Positions 40,369 to 48,715 of a stretch of 64,000 nucleotides of DNA are shown here, piece after piece. The position numbers and the translations under genes were made by a program. Within the stretch, counting starts at the first letter, position 1. Each line of letters begins with the position of its first letter. Source of the DNA: Microbacterium luteolum (GTDB taxonomy: Bacteria; Actinomycetota; Actinomycetes; Actinomycetales; Microbacteriaceae); the NCBI RefSeq assembly GCF_039533965.1, contig NZ_BAAAUN010000001.1:3508950-3572949 (forward strand), given 5' to 3'. The notes beneath the pieces are model-generated. The model saw nothing but the letters and a program-made list of their open reading frames with translations. It ran no database searches and had not been told where the DNA came from.

Positions 40369-41274
40369 TCAGTCGTCGATGCCGAGCCGGTCGACGGGGA
40401 TGCCGCGCACCACGCGCCGCCAGGGGTGCTCGCCGAGGGACCAGAGGAGCCCCGCTTCCAGGTCGAGCGCGAGGTCCTCGCATCCGACGGGCAGGGAGAT
40501 CGGGTCGCGTTCGAGTGCATCGCGTCGGCCGCGCCAGAGGATGCCGGGACGCAGCCGGTCCGACTGCGACACGAAATACCTGTCACCCCACCGCACCGCT
40601 CCCTGCATCGAGCGGATGCCGGGGGAGAAGCGGTCCTGCTCCTCGAACTCCTCGTCCGGGCCGTCCGGGATCGCGAACTCGCCGATCCGCCCACTCCCGT
40701 CGGTGCGGTACTCGCCGATCATGACCCGGCGCAGCGGCTCGCCCGCCTCGTCGAACACGCGTCCGAGGTAGGAGCACCGGAGGCCGATCGGATGCACGCG
40801 GGTGCGGACGGCGACCAGCGCGGTCGCGCGCCAGCCGCGGCCGCGTGCTCCCGCGAGACGCCGCGCGAGGCTGCCGCGCACGCGGCGGATGTCGGAGAGA
40901 TCGAACTCCCAGATGCCCTGCCCCGTCGCCGCGACGAACAGGCGGTCATCGAACCAGGCGAGCCCGCCGGCATGGATCTGCGCGGGGGCGAGGTCTCCGT
41001 CGCCGTCATCCACCGCGAGCAGCACGTCGAGGTGCCGCGACCGCTCGAGGTCGACGAAGGCGACCCGTGACGCCAGGTGGTTCCGGGAGCGGTCCTGGCG
41101 GAACCAGCTCACCGCCAGCGTGCGCCGCCCGCGCCAGAGGCCGAGGTCGATGCCCTGCGGATACCAGCGCTGCGTCCAGGATCGGGCGCTGAGCCATCGC
41201 AGATCCACGGTGTCGCGCCGCTTCTGGCGCACCGGGCGCCAGGTCGATCCGAAGGGCCAGAGCATGCTGACCAT
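40369..41274 (-). CDS. Hypothetical protein beside the glycan cluster, 301 aa
   Basis: No family recognised. The protein (residues 1-301) starts MVSMLWPFGSTWRP and contains repeated strand-like blocks: RTLAVSWFRQDRSR, HAGGLAWFDDRLFVAATGQGIWEFDLSD, and AVRWGDRYFVSQSDRLRPGILW. These suggest a beta propeller. It is cytosolic or secreted without a clear signal peptide. Two near starts (ATG 41274 and 41265) are possible. It is divergent from the glycosyltransferase genes, with 135 bp between. A link to sugar recognition is only a guess. Confidence 0.72.
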   Translation of the reverse strand: MVSMLWPFGSTWRPVRQKRRDTVDLRWLSARSWTQRWYPQGIDLGLWRGRRTLAVSWFRQDRSRNHLASRVAFVDLERSRHLDVLLAVDDGDGDLAPAQIHAGGLAWFDDRLFVAATGQGIWEFDLSDIRRVRGSLARRLAGARGRGWRATALVAVRTRVHPIGLRCSYLGRVFDEAGEPLRRVMIGEYRTDGSGRIGEFAIPDGPDEEFEEQDRFSPGIRSMQGAVRWGDRYFVSQSDRLRPGILWRGRRDALERDPISLPVGCEDLALDLEAGLLWSLGEHPWRRVVRGIPVDRLGIDD

Positions 41275-41409
41275 CGTCGCCGATCGCGGCCGAAGGCGCG
41301 AACCGGGCTGTTCCGCGCGCCGCGCAGGACACCCCGCGTTCACCTTCACGTCGTCGATCGGCAACGAACGACTGCGACCATGCGGACACCGTCCACCTCC
41401 GGGAGCTCC

Positions 41410-42390
41410 GTGCGCACACCCCTCGTCACCGTCATCCTGCCTGCCAAGGACGCCGGCGAGTACATCGGGACCACCCTCGAGACGCTCACCCGTCAGTTCG
41501 ACGACCCGGCATCGCTCCAGCTCGTCGCGATCGACGACGGGTCGCGCGATGACACGGGCGCGATCATGCAGCGATACGCGGAGCGGTTCGGACGGGCCGA
41601 CGTCATCCGGAATCCGCGGCCGCGCGGCCTGGCCAGCGCGCGCAACCAGGGTCTCGCGCTCGTGGAGGCCGAGGCGTTCTGCTTCCTCGACGGCGACGAC
41701 TGGATGCAGCCGCGGCGCCTCGAGGTCCTGGCGTCACGGCTCACGGACCTCGACTGCGACTTCCTCCGCACCGACCACGTCACGGTGGCCGACGGGCGCC
41801 GCACGCTCGTCCGCGCGCCGCATCCGTGGCGCGAGCAGGTCTCGTCGCCGCGGGAGGCGATCCTCCCGGAGAACGAGTCCACGATGGTCGACTATCCGTA
41901 CGCCTGGGCAGGGATCTTCCACCGGAGGATCATCGACCGCGGCCTGGCCGCCTTCCCGTCGGGGCTGTTCACGGCCGAGGACAGGCCCTGGATCTGGCGG
42001 CTGCATCTGGACGCCGAATCCTTCGCCGTCGTCGACGCTCCGGCGCTGCTGTACCGCCGCGGTGTCGCGACGTCGCTGACCCAGGTGCGCGACCGGCGCC
42101 AGCTCGACTTCGCCACGGCCATGAACCAGGTGCTCGACATCGTCGAGGGCGATCGCGAGGCGGAGCGCTTCCGGGCGAAGGCCGTCTGGACCGCGCTCGC
42201 GCTGAGCTCGCACCACCTCGTTCGTGCACGACGGATGCGACCGCGGCTCCGTGCCGAGATGCGCGCCGGCATCCGGGACATGCTCGGCCGGCTCCCCGAC
42301 GCCACGGTCGACGGCGTGCTGGGCTGCTTCGACGGCCCGCGTCGTCGCGTGCTCGCGCGCATCCTCCGCGAGGCGGGACGAGCGGCATGA
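41410..42390 (+). CDS. Glycosyltransferase family 2 protein
   Basis: A 326-residue GT2 (GT-A fold) enzyme. LVTVILPAKDAGEYI is the start strand, VAIDDGSRDDT the nucleotide-binding Asp, GLASARNQGLALVEAEAFCFLDGDDW the DxD region (FCFLDGDD). It transfers a sugar to a growing polymer or lipid carrier; donor unknown. GTG 41410 is favoured by a CGGGAG site; an ATG at 41380 would add ten residues without such a site. First gene of a plus-strand glycan operon. Confidence 0.88.
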   Translation: MRTPLVTVILPAKDAGEYIGTTLETLTRQFDDPASLQLVAIDDGSRDDTGAIMQRYAERFGRADVIRNPRPRGLASARNQGLALVEAEAFCFLDGDDWMQPRRLEVLASRLTDLDCDFLRTDHVTVADGRRTLVRAPHPWREQVSSPREAILPENESTMVDYPYAWAGIFHRRIIDRGLAAFPSGLFTAEDRPWIWRLHLDAESFAVVDAPALLYRRGVATSLTQVRDRRQLDFATAMNQVLDIVEGDREAERFRAKAVWTALALSSHHLVRARRMRPRLRAEMRAGIRDMLGRLPDATVDGVLGCFDGPRRRVLARILREAGRAA

Positions 42391-43739
42391 CCCAGCTCTT
42401 CGCGCTGCACAGCGCCTACGGACTCGCGACGGCGGCCGCGGCCATCGACGCCGGCCTCCTCGACACCGGAGCCCGCGGGGACCGCCTGCTGGTGCCGTTC
42501 GTCTCGGCGCGAGTCCCCGAGACGACGGTCGGGATCGCGGCCGACCCGGCGCTGCGGGCGCTGCGGGCGCGCTTCGACTGGATCGAGGAGCTCGAGGCGA
42601 TCCTGGGGCCCCTGCATCCGAGCTCCTGGGAGCCTGCGGACGCCGATCTCCCGATCCTCGAGCGTCTGCTGACCCGCGCGTGGGACCTGGACCTGGGGGA
42701 CCTGGAGCTGTTCGTGCAGAGCCCGCAGGTCGCGCCCGCCCGCACGCTGATGTCGCTGTTCCCACAGGCCCGGATCACCATCATCGGCGACGGCCTGATG
42801 ACCTACTCGCCGATGCGCGTGAGTCTGCCGCACACGGTCGCGGCCCGCATCGGGCGCGTGGTGCACGCCGACGTCGTGCCCGGAGTCCGTCCGCTCGTCG
42901 GGTCGCCGCACGCCGAGATCATCCCGGTGCCGCCGGAGCGCTTCGCCGCCGCGCTCCGCGAGACGGATGTCGGGGACACGGATGCCCTGTTCGACGAGGA
43001 GCTGCCCACCGTGCTGGTTCTCGGCCAGTACCTGTCGGCGCTCGGGCTCATGAGCCCCGCCGAGGAGATCGCGCTCCAGGAGGAGATGATCGACCGGGCC
43101 GCCCGCTGGTCTCCGCGGCGCATCGTCTTCAAGCCGCATCCGTCGGCTCCGCCGCTGCACACCGACGCGGTCCGTGCACGCGCGGCGGCGCAGGGCATCG
43201 CGTTCGTCGAGTACACCGGAGCGCTCGCCGCCGAACTGCTCGCGGAGCGGCTCGACGCCGTGGCGGTCGTCGCGGGGTTCTCCACCGCGCTCCCGACCTC
43301 GCAGGCGCTGTTCGGTCGGGCGATCGGCGCAGCAGGCACCGAGACGGTGCTCCTCTTCCTGACCCCGTACGAGAACAGCAACCGGATCCCGGCGACCATC
43401 GTCGACGCGCTCACCCGCGACGGGTCTCCGTATGAGGATCCCGATCGGTTGCAGCTCCTGGTCGACGCGGTCGGCTACGCGATGCAACCGGAGATCGCCG
43501 GACACCTGCGTGAGCGAGCCGAGGAGCTGCTGACCGGACTCGAGCCCGTCGAACGCGACCGCTACTTCACCCCCGAGCGACTGTCGGCGCTGCGGCTGCC
43601 AGGAGCTCCGGCCGAGAGCGCCGTGCAGCGGATGCTGCGCCCGGCCGGGGGAGTGGGCAGGGTGGAGGAATGGCGGCTGACCGCTCTCGGCGCGCGCCGA
43701 CGAGCCGGGCGGGCGTGGCGGGCGATACGAGGAAGATGA
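42387..43739 (+). CDS. Polysialyltransferase-family glycosyltransferase
   Basis: A 450-residue protein of the alpha-2,8-polysialyltransferase-like family (PF07388 type). Key stretches: FALHSAYGLATAAAAIDAG at the start, ITIIGDGLMTYSPMRV near 130-145, VLVLGQYLSALGLMSPAEE, and RRIVFKPHPSAPP (a His-Pro motif for CMP-sugar binding). Members transfer nonulosonic acids from CMP. ATG 42387 overlaps the GT2 stop (ATGA), and the end overlaps the next gene. The presence of NeuA- and NeuB-type genes beside it supports a nonulosonic acid donor. Confidence 0.85.
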   Translation: MTQLFALHSAYGLATAAAAIDAGLLDTGARGDRLLVPFVSARVPETTVGIAADPALRALRARFDWIEELEAILGPLHPSSWEPADADLPILERLLTRAWDLDLGDLELFVQSPQVAPARTLMSLFPQARITIIGDGLMTYSPMRVSLPHTVAARIGRVVHADVVPGVRPLVGSPHAEIIPVPPERFAAALRETDVGDTDALFDEELPTVLVLGQYLSALGLMSPAEEIALQEEMIDRAARWSPRRIVFKPHPSAPPLHTDAVRARAAAQGIAFVEYTGALAAELLAERLDAVAVVAGFSTALPTSQALFGRAIGAAGTETVLLFLTPYENSNRIPATIVDALTRDGSPYEDPDRLQLLVDAVGYAMQPEIAGHLRERAEELLTGLEPVERDRYFTPERLSALRLPGAPAESAVQRMLRPAGGVGRVEEWRLTALGARRRAGRAWRAIRGR

Positions 43740-44899
43740 GGACGATGACGACGGTTTCGAAGACGGTGGCGATCATCCCGGCGCGAGGCGGCTCGAAGCA
43801 GGTTCCGCGCAAGAACGTGCAGCGGGTCGGCGGCGTGCCGCTCGTCGCGCGCGCCGTGCGAGCGGCAGTCGCCGCGGGCGTCGACCTCGTCGTGGTCTCG
43901 ACGGACGACACCGAGATCGCGGAGATCGCGACGGCGGCGGGAGCGCGGATCATCCATCGTCCCGCGGAGATCTCCGGTGACACGGCGACCTCCGAGAGCG
44001 CGATCCTGCACGCGCTCGACGCCCTCGAGGCCGACGGCGAGCGGTTCGAGATCGTGGCCTTCCTGCAGGCGACGTCGCCGTTCATCCCGAGCGACGCCCT
44101 GGCCGCGGCGGTCGACGAGGTGCGCGCCGACCGCGCCGACAGCGTGTTCTCGGCCTACGAGACCTACGGATTCCTATGGCGACGCGATGCCGCGGGCTTG
44201 GCGCTCGCGATCAACCACGACGCGGCGCACCGCCCTCGTCGTCAGGACCGTGAGCCGCATCACCTCGAGACCGGGGCGTTCTACGTCTTCCGGGCGGAGG
44301 GCTTCCGGGAGAGCCGCCACCGGTTCTTCGGGCGCACGCGCATCGCCGAGGTGCCCGAATGGACGGCGATCGAGATCGACGACGAGCAGCAGCTGCGGGT
44401 CGCCCGCGCTCTCGCCGCCCTGCACGAGGCGCCGGCGTCGATCCCGGTGCGCGCCGTCGTCACCGACTTCGACGGCGTGCACACCGACGACACGGCGATC
44501 ATCGATGCCGACGGCGGGGAGCGCGTCCGCGTGAGCCGCGAGGACGGCATGGGCGTGGCGCTGCTCCGCCGGGCCGGAGTGCCGATGCTGATCCTCTCCA
44601 CCGAGGTCAATCCGGTCGTCCGTGCGCGTGCGGACAAGCTGCGCGTCCCGGTGCTGCACGGCATCGATGACAAGGAGACCGCTCTGCGCACCTGGGCGCA
44701 GGACAACGATCTGCCCCTCGCCGACATCGCCTACCTCGGCAACGACGTGAACGACCTGCCGGCCATGCGCATCGTCGGATGGCCGGTCGCCGTCGCGGAC
44801 GCGCATCCGCTGGTCCTCGAGGAGGCGCGCGTCGTGCTGCAGCGCCGCGGCGGCGCCGGCGCCGTTCGCGAGCTGGTCGAACGGGTGTTGTCGAGCTGA
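43736..44899 (+). CDS. CMP-nonulosonate synthetase fused to a KdsC-like HAD phosphatase
   Basis: A 387-residue fusion. Residues about 10-225 are a CMP-sialate/Kdn cytidylyltransferase (IIPARGGSKQVPRKNV; VSTDDTEIA; LQATSPF). Residues about 235-387 are a HAD phosphatase of the KdsC/NeuNAc-9-P phosphatase type (VVTDFDGVHTDD with the nucleophile Asp; LSTEVNPVV; YLGNDVNDLPAM). So one chain may remove the 9-phosphate and then activate the sugar with CTP. ATG 43736 overlaps the previous stop as ATGA; ATG 43745 is also possible. Confidence 0.9.
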   Translation: MRTMTTVSKTVAIIPARGGSKQVPRKNVQRVGGVPLVARAVRAAVAAGVDLVVVSTDDTEIAEIATAAGARIIHRPAEISGDTATSESAILHALDALEADGERFEIVAFLQATSPFIPSDALAAAVDEVRADRADSVFSAYETYGFLWRRDAAGLALAINHDAAHRPRRQDREPHHLETGAFYVFRAEGFRESRHRFFGRTRIAEVPEWTAIEIDDEQQLRVARALAALHEAPASIPVRAVVTDFDGVHTDDTAIIDADGGERVRVSREDGMGVALLRRAGVPMLILSTEVNPVVRARADKLRVPVLHGIDDKETALRTWAQDNDLPLADIAYLGNDVNDLPAMRIVGWPVAVADAHPLVLEEARVVLQRRGGAGAVRELVERVLSS

Positions 44900-44994
44900 C
44901 CGACCCCGGTAACCCTCCGGACGCACGTCGTTCACTCTCGGCGCGTACCCAGGAGGGAAGGGTCCGCGAGGGCCGTTCGACGACCGGAGGAATC

Positions 44995-45867
44995 ATGACT
45001 GTCAGCATCGGCTCACGCGTGATCGGCGGCGGCCGTCCCGCCTACGTCATCGCCGAGATCGGCCTGAACCACAACGGCGACGTCGACATCGCGAAGCGGC
45101 TCATCGACGTCGCCGCACGCGCCGGCGCCGATGCGGTGAAGTTCCAGAAGCGCACGCCCGAGATCTCGACCCCGGAGCACATGCGCGACGTCCCGCGCGA
45201 GACGCCGTGGGGGACCATGAGCTACCTCGACTACCGCCGCCGCGTCGAGTTCGGTCGCGACGAGTACGTCGAGATCGGCGACCACGCGACGATGCAGGGC
45301 CTCGACTGGTTCGCCTCGCCGTGGGATGTGCCGAGCGTCGCCTTCCTGGAGGAGCTCAACGTCGTCGCGCATAAGGTCGCCTCGGCGAGCCTCACCGACA
45401 CCGATCTGCTGATCGCCCTCCGCGAGACCGGAAAGCCCGTCATCCTGTCCACCGGGATGTCGACGATCGAGCAGATCGACCGGGCGCTCGACACTCTCGG
45501 CACGGATCGCGTGGTCCTGATGCATGCGACCTCGACGTACCCGCTGGAGCCCGAGGAGGCCAACCTCCGCGTCATCTCGACCCTGCGCGACCGCTACGCC
45601 GGCGTGCCGGTCGGCTACTCCGGCCACGAGCGCGGGCTGCAGATCTCCCTCGCGGCGGTGGCCCTCGGCGCTGTCGCCGTCGAGCGTCACATCACACTGG
45701 ACCGCACGATGTGGGGCTCCGACCACGCGGCCTCCCTCGAGCCGACCGGCCTCGAGCACCTCGTCCGCGACATCCGCGTGATCGAGAAGGCGCTCGGCGA
45801 CGGCGTCAAGCGGGTGTTCGACAGCGAGCGCGCGCCGATGGCGAAGCTCCGCCGCATCTCCGCATGA
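44995..45867 (+). CDS. NeuB-type nonulosonate (9-phosphate) synthase lacking the SAF domain
   Basis: A 290-residue TIM-barrel synthase that joins PEP to a six-carbon sugar to give a nine-carbon acid. Motifs AEIGLNHNGDVDIA (near 18-30), GADAVKFQKR, STGMSTIEQ, GYSGHERGL and ERHITLDRTMWGSDH are intact. The usual C-terminal SAF/antifreeze-like domain, found in NeuB of about 340-350 residues, is missing: the protein stops soon after the barrel. ATG 44995 has a GGAGG site. Next to the synthetase/phosphatase fusion it completes a short CMP-nonulosonate route. Confidence 0.9.
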   Translation: MTVSIGSRVIGGGRPAYVIAEIGLNHNGDVDIAKRLIDVAARAGADAVKFQKRTPEISTPEHMRDVPRETPWGTMSYLDYRRRVEFGRDEYVEIGDHATMQGLDWFASPWDVPSVAFLEELNVVAHKVASASLTDTDLLIALRETGKPVILSTGMSTIEQIDRALDTLGTDRVVLMHATSTYPLEPEEANLRVISTLRDRYAGVPVGYSGHERGLQISLAAVALGAVAVERHITLDRTMWGSDHAASLEPTGLEHLVRDIRVIEKALGDGVKRVFDSERAPMAKLRRISA

Positions 45868-47252
45868 CGGATGCCGCGGGCATCCGCGTCGTCGCGATCG
45901 CGGATGCCGACTCGTTCGTGAAGTGGTCCGCCGCGCTCCTCGGCGGTGTGCCGGGGCTCCGGGCGCACGTGCTGCTGGTGCGCACGCCGCTGACCGCGAG
46001 CGTCGCACAGCAGCGCACCGCGATCGCCGGCACCGGCCTGCGGGCGGAGGACGTCACCCGCATCGGCTTCGCCGAGACGGCCGGATGGCTGGAGGGGCAG
46101 CGCCCCGACGTCGTGCTGCTCGCGGGTCGCGGACCGTTCGTCCGTCTCATGGGGCGGGTGATCGACTCGCTCACGCATCGTCCGGTGACGGTATCGGGCC
46201 TCCCCGGCATGGCGATCCCCGCGCAGCGCGGAGCTCTCGACTATCGACGGCACACCGATCTGCTGGTGGTGCACTCGCACCGCGAGGAGCGCGCGTTCGC
46301 CGAGCTCGGCGAACGCATCGGCGTCTCGATGCCGACGGCCCTCGCGACTCTGCCGTTCGCGCGGCGCCGGGCACGGATGCTGCGCCCGGACCGCGTGCGT
46401 GTCGATGCGGTCTCCGCTCGATCCGGTGGCGTCGCCGTGGCGGAACGCCCGCAGCCGCGGGTCGCCGTGCGGCCCCCGGCGACGGACATCGTGTTCGCTG
46501 CCCAGGCGCTCGTCCCGGTCGCTCACGAGGAGCGGGCCGAGATCGCCGCGACGCTCGTGCGTGCCGCCGAGGCCGACCCCCGTCGCCGCGTCGTGGTGAA
46601 GCTGCGCTCACGGCCGGGGGAGGCAGAGACGCATCTCGAACGGGACCCGTACACGGCGATGCTGCCCAGCCGACGCCCGCGCAACCTCGTCTTCTCGTAC
46701 GACTCGATGGCGTCGGCGCTGGAGAGCGCGGCCGGGCTGGTCACGGTGAGCTCGACCGCCGCGATCGAGGCGACGGCCCTCGGCGTCCCGGTGATCGCGC
46801 TCGATTCCTTCGGCGTGAACAAGAGCCTCCTGAACACGGTGTTCGTGGGCAGCGGTCTGCTGGGCGGCCGGAACGAGGTCGTGGCGGGTCGGTTCCGGCA
46901 TCCGCACCCCGACTGGCTGCGCGACAACTACTTCCACCCCGAGGCGGAGTCGAACTGGTGGGAGCGGGTGCAGGAGCTCGTGGCGATGCGCCGTTCGGGA
47001 GCCCTCCCGCACCGGCGGGTGCCCGCGGCGCGCGGCGGCGCGCTGCACGAGGCGTGGCACCGGGCGAGTGTGCTCGGGCGAGAGGACCGGTCGCTCGGCG
47101 GGGCGCTCGCGCTGACCGTCGGCGCTCCGGCGACGCGGATGCTGTCGGCTGTGCGCCGTCGGAGCGAACCGTCCGACGGCGGCACCTGGGCGGACCCGTC
47201 GACCGACTTCACGCTCGAGCCCAACCCGTTCCAGGACTCGATCCGGCGCTGA
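45864..47252 (+). CDS. DUF6716 putative glycosyltransferase
   Basis: A 462-residue protein of the DUF6716 putative glycosyltransferase group. AGIRVVAIADADSFVKWSAALL at the start and VSGLPGMAIPAQRGALDYRRHTDLLVVHSHRE in the first half, then VVVKLRSRPGEAETH, VTVSSTAAIEATALGVPVIALDSFG in the second, give a GT-B-like pattern (SSTAAIEA as the donor loop). ATG 45864 overlaps the neuB stop as ATGA. It is the last gene of the glycan operon and is likely to add or polymerise the nonulosonic sugar. Confidence 0.85.
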   Translation: MTDAAGIRVVAIADADSFVKWSAALLGGVPGLRAHVLLVRTPLTASVAQQRTAIAGTGLRAEDVTRIGFAETAGWLEGQRPDVVLLAGRGPFVRLMGRVIDSLTHRPVTVSGLPGMAIPAQRGALDYRRHTDLLVVHSHREERAFAELGERIGVSMPTALATLPFARRRARMLRPDRVRVDAVSARSGGVAVAERPQPRVAVRPPATDIVFAAQALVPVAHEERAEIAATLVRAAEADPRRRVVVKLRSRPGEAETHLERDPYTAMLPSRRPRNLVFSYDSMASALESAAGLVTVSSTAAIEATALGVPVIALDSFGVNKSLLNTVFVGSGLLGGRNEVVAGRFRHPHPDWLRDNYFHPEAESNWWERVQELVAMRRSGALPHRRVPAARGGALHEAWHRASVLGREDRSLGGALALTVGAPATRMLSAVRRRSEPSDGGTWADPSTDFTLEPNPFQDSIRR

Positions 47253-47294
47253 ACTCGGGCGGTCGGAAGATGTCCGGCGCGCGCCGGGTCCGAT

Positions 47295-47897
47295 CTACGA
47301 GCCGAGGAGCGCGGCGACCTGCATCCGGACGTCCTGTGCGATCTCGTCGACGGTCGATCCGACGTGCGGGCCCGCCGACATCGTCAGGAACATGATGGCG
47401 GAGACGATCCGTGCGAGTGTCGCCGCGCGGTCTTCTCCGGTCCCCTGATCGCGGCGGAGGATCGCCGCGACCGCGGTCTCGGTGTCGGCGACGATGCCGA
47501 GAGCCTCGGCACGGTGCGCATCGTCAGTGGCACCGAAGACCATCTCGCGCAAGTATGTGCGCCCGTTGTCGACCTGCACGCGGTTGCATTCGATGATGGG
47601 GCGCAGCAGGGCCATGACCGCGTCGAGGGTGCCGGTGACAGCCGCTGAGGCATCGATGCCCTTCGCCAACGCGATGGCGTAGTGCGCGTTCTGCACGAGC
47701 AGCAGCAGTTCGCCCTTCGTCTTGGCGTACAGGAACAGCGTGCCGGTGCCGACGTCTGCCCGCTCGGCGATCTGCTGGGTCGTCACGTCGTCGATCCCGT
47801 GCTCCGCGAAGAGTTCGGCGGCGGCGGCGGTGATGCGCTCGAGCTTCTCCTGCTTGTTCCGCTCCCGGCGCCCGAGAGGGTGTGCGTCGGTGGTCAT
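47295..47897 (-). CDS. TetR-family regulator
   Basis: A 200-residue TetR protein. The HTH is near 15-60 (ITAAAAELFAEHGIDDVTTQQIAERADVGTGTLFLYAKTKGELL in parts) and the rest is a helical ligand-binding domain. It is divergent from an SDR and an oxidoreductase gene and probably represses them at the palindrome AACTGAG-TAGC-CTCAGTT. Effector unknown, likely a lipophilic aldehyde, ketone or quinone. Confidence 0.93.
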   Translation of the reverse strand: MTTDAHPLGRRERNKQEKLERITAAAAELFAEHGIDDVTTQQIAERADVGTGTLFLYAKTKGELLLLVQNAHYAIALAKGIDASAAVTGTLDAVMALLRPIIECNRVQVDNGRTYLREMVFGATDDAHRAEALGIVADTETAVAAILRRDQGTGEDRAATLARIVSAIMFLTMSAGPHVGSTVDEIAQDVRMQVAALLGS

Positions 47898-47916
47898 CGA
47901 GTCCTCCGGGAATACA

Positions 47917-47934
47917 AACTGAGTAGCCTCAGTT
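47917..47934. promoter_or_regulatory. TetR operator palindrome
   Basis: AACTGAG-TAGC-CTCAGTT has perfect 7-bp arms and a 4-bp centre. It lies 20 nt before the tetR ATG and 64 nt before the SDR ATG. Confidence 0.75.
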
Positions 47935-47997
47935 ATGACTGGAGTCGCTTACGGGCGAACTCAGATATCCATTGTCGCAAAGAAAAGAGATCCGGCC

Positions 47998-48711
47998 ATG
48001 CCTTCACTCAACGGAGCCGTCGTCCTCGTCACCGGCGCGAACGGAGGCATCGGCGGTCGATTCGTCGCCGAAGCACTCGCCCGCGGCGCCGCGAAGGTCT
48101 ATGCCAGCGCGCGCCGTCCGCGCGACTGGGACGACGAGCGCGTCGTGCCCCTCGTCCTCGACGTCACGGACCCCGCGTCGATCCGTGCCGCGGTGGAGGC
48201 GGCGCCCGACGTCACGGTGCTGGTCAACAACGCCGGCGCCTCGGTGCCCTCCTCCGGGATCCTCACGCACACCGACGAGGACATCCGTCGCAATGTCGAG
48301 ACCAACTTCCTCGGTCCCCTCTTCCTCGCCCGCGCCTATGCTCCGTTGCTCGCCGGTCGTCCGGGAGCAGCGATCATCGACATCCATTCCGCGCTCGCAT
48401 GGTACGCGGTGGGCGGCATCTACAGCGCGACCAAGGCGGCGCTGTGGTCGGCGACGAACTCGCTCCGTCTCGAGCTCGCTCCCGCGGGCGTGCACGTCGT
48501 CGGTGTGCACGTCGGGTACGTGGACACCGCGATGGCCGCGCACGTCTCGGACCCCAAGACCGACCCGGCCGACCTGGTCCGCACCGTTCTCGACGCTGTG
48601 GAGCGGGATGAGTACGAGGTGCTGGCGGATGCGACATCCGTGCAGCTCAAGACCGGTCTGAGCGCCCCACTCGAGGCCGTCTATCCGCAGCTCCGCGCCG
48701 CGGCGGTCTGA
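47998..48711 (+). CDS. SDR-family oxidoreductase
   Basis: A 237-residue SDR. TGANGGIGGRF (10-20) is the cofactor loop, VLVNNAGASVP near 80 and the catalytic IYSATKAALWS near 150 are seen. It is likely NAD(P)-dependent; substrate unknown. ATG 47998 starts after a TetR palindrome, and its stop is 4 nt before the next gene, so the pair are co-expressed. Confidence 0.92.
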   Translation: MPSLNGAVVLVTGANGGIGGRFVAEALARGAAKVYASARRPRDWDDERVVPLVLDVTDPASIRAAVEAAPDVTVLVNNAGASVPSSGILTHTDEDIRRNVETNFLGPLFLARAYAPLLAGRPGAAIIDIHSALAWYAVGGIYSATKAALWSATNSLRLELAPAGVHVVGVHVGYVDTAMAAHVSDPKTDPADLVRTVLDAVERDEYEVLADATSVQLKTGLSAPLEAVYPQLRAAAV

Positions 48712-48715
48712 GCGC

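Noticed and set aside
41410..47252. Sialic acid (Neu5Ac) capsule for host mimicry
   Set aside because: No epimerase, N-acetyl step or capsule export genes are here; a Kdn-type wall polymer fits the gene set better.
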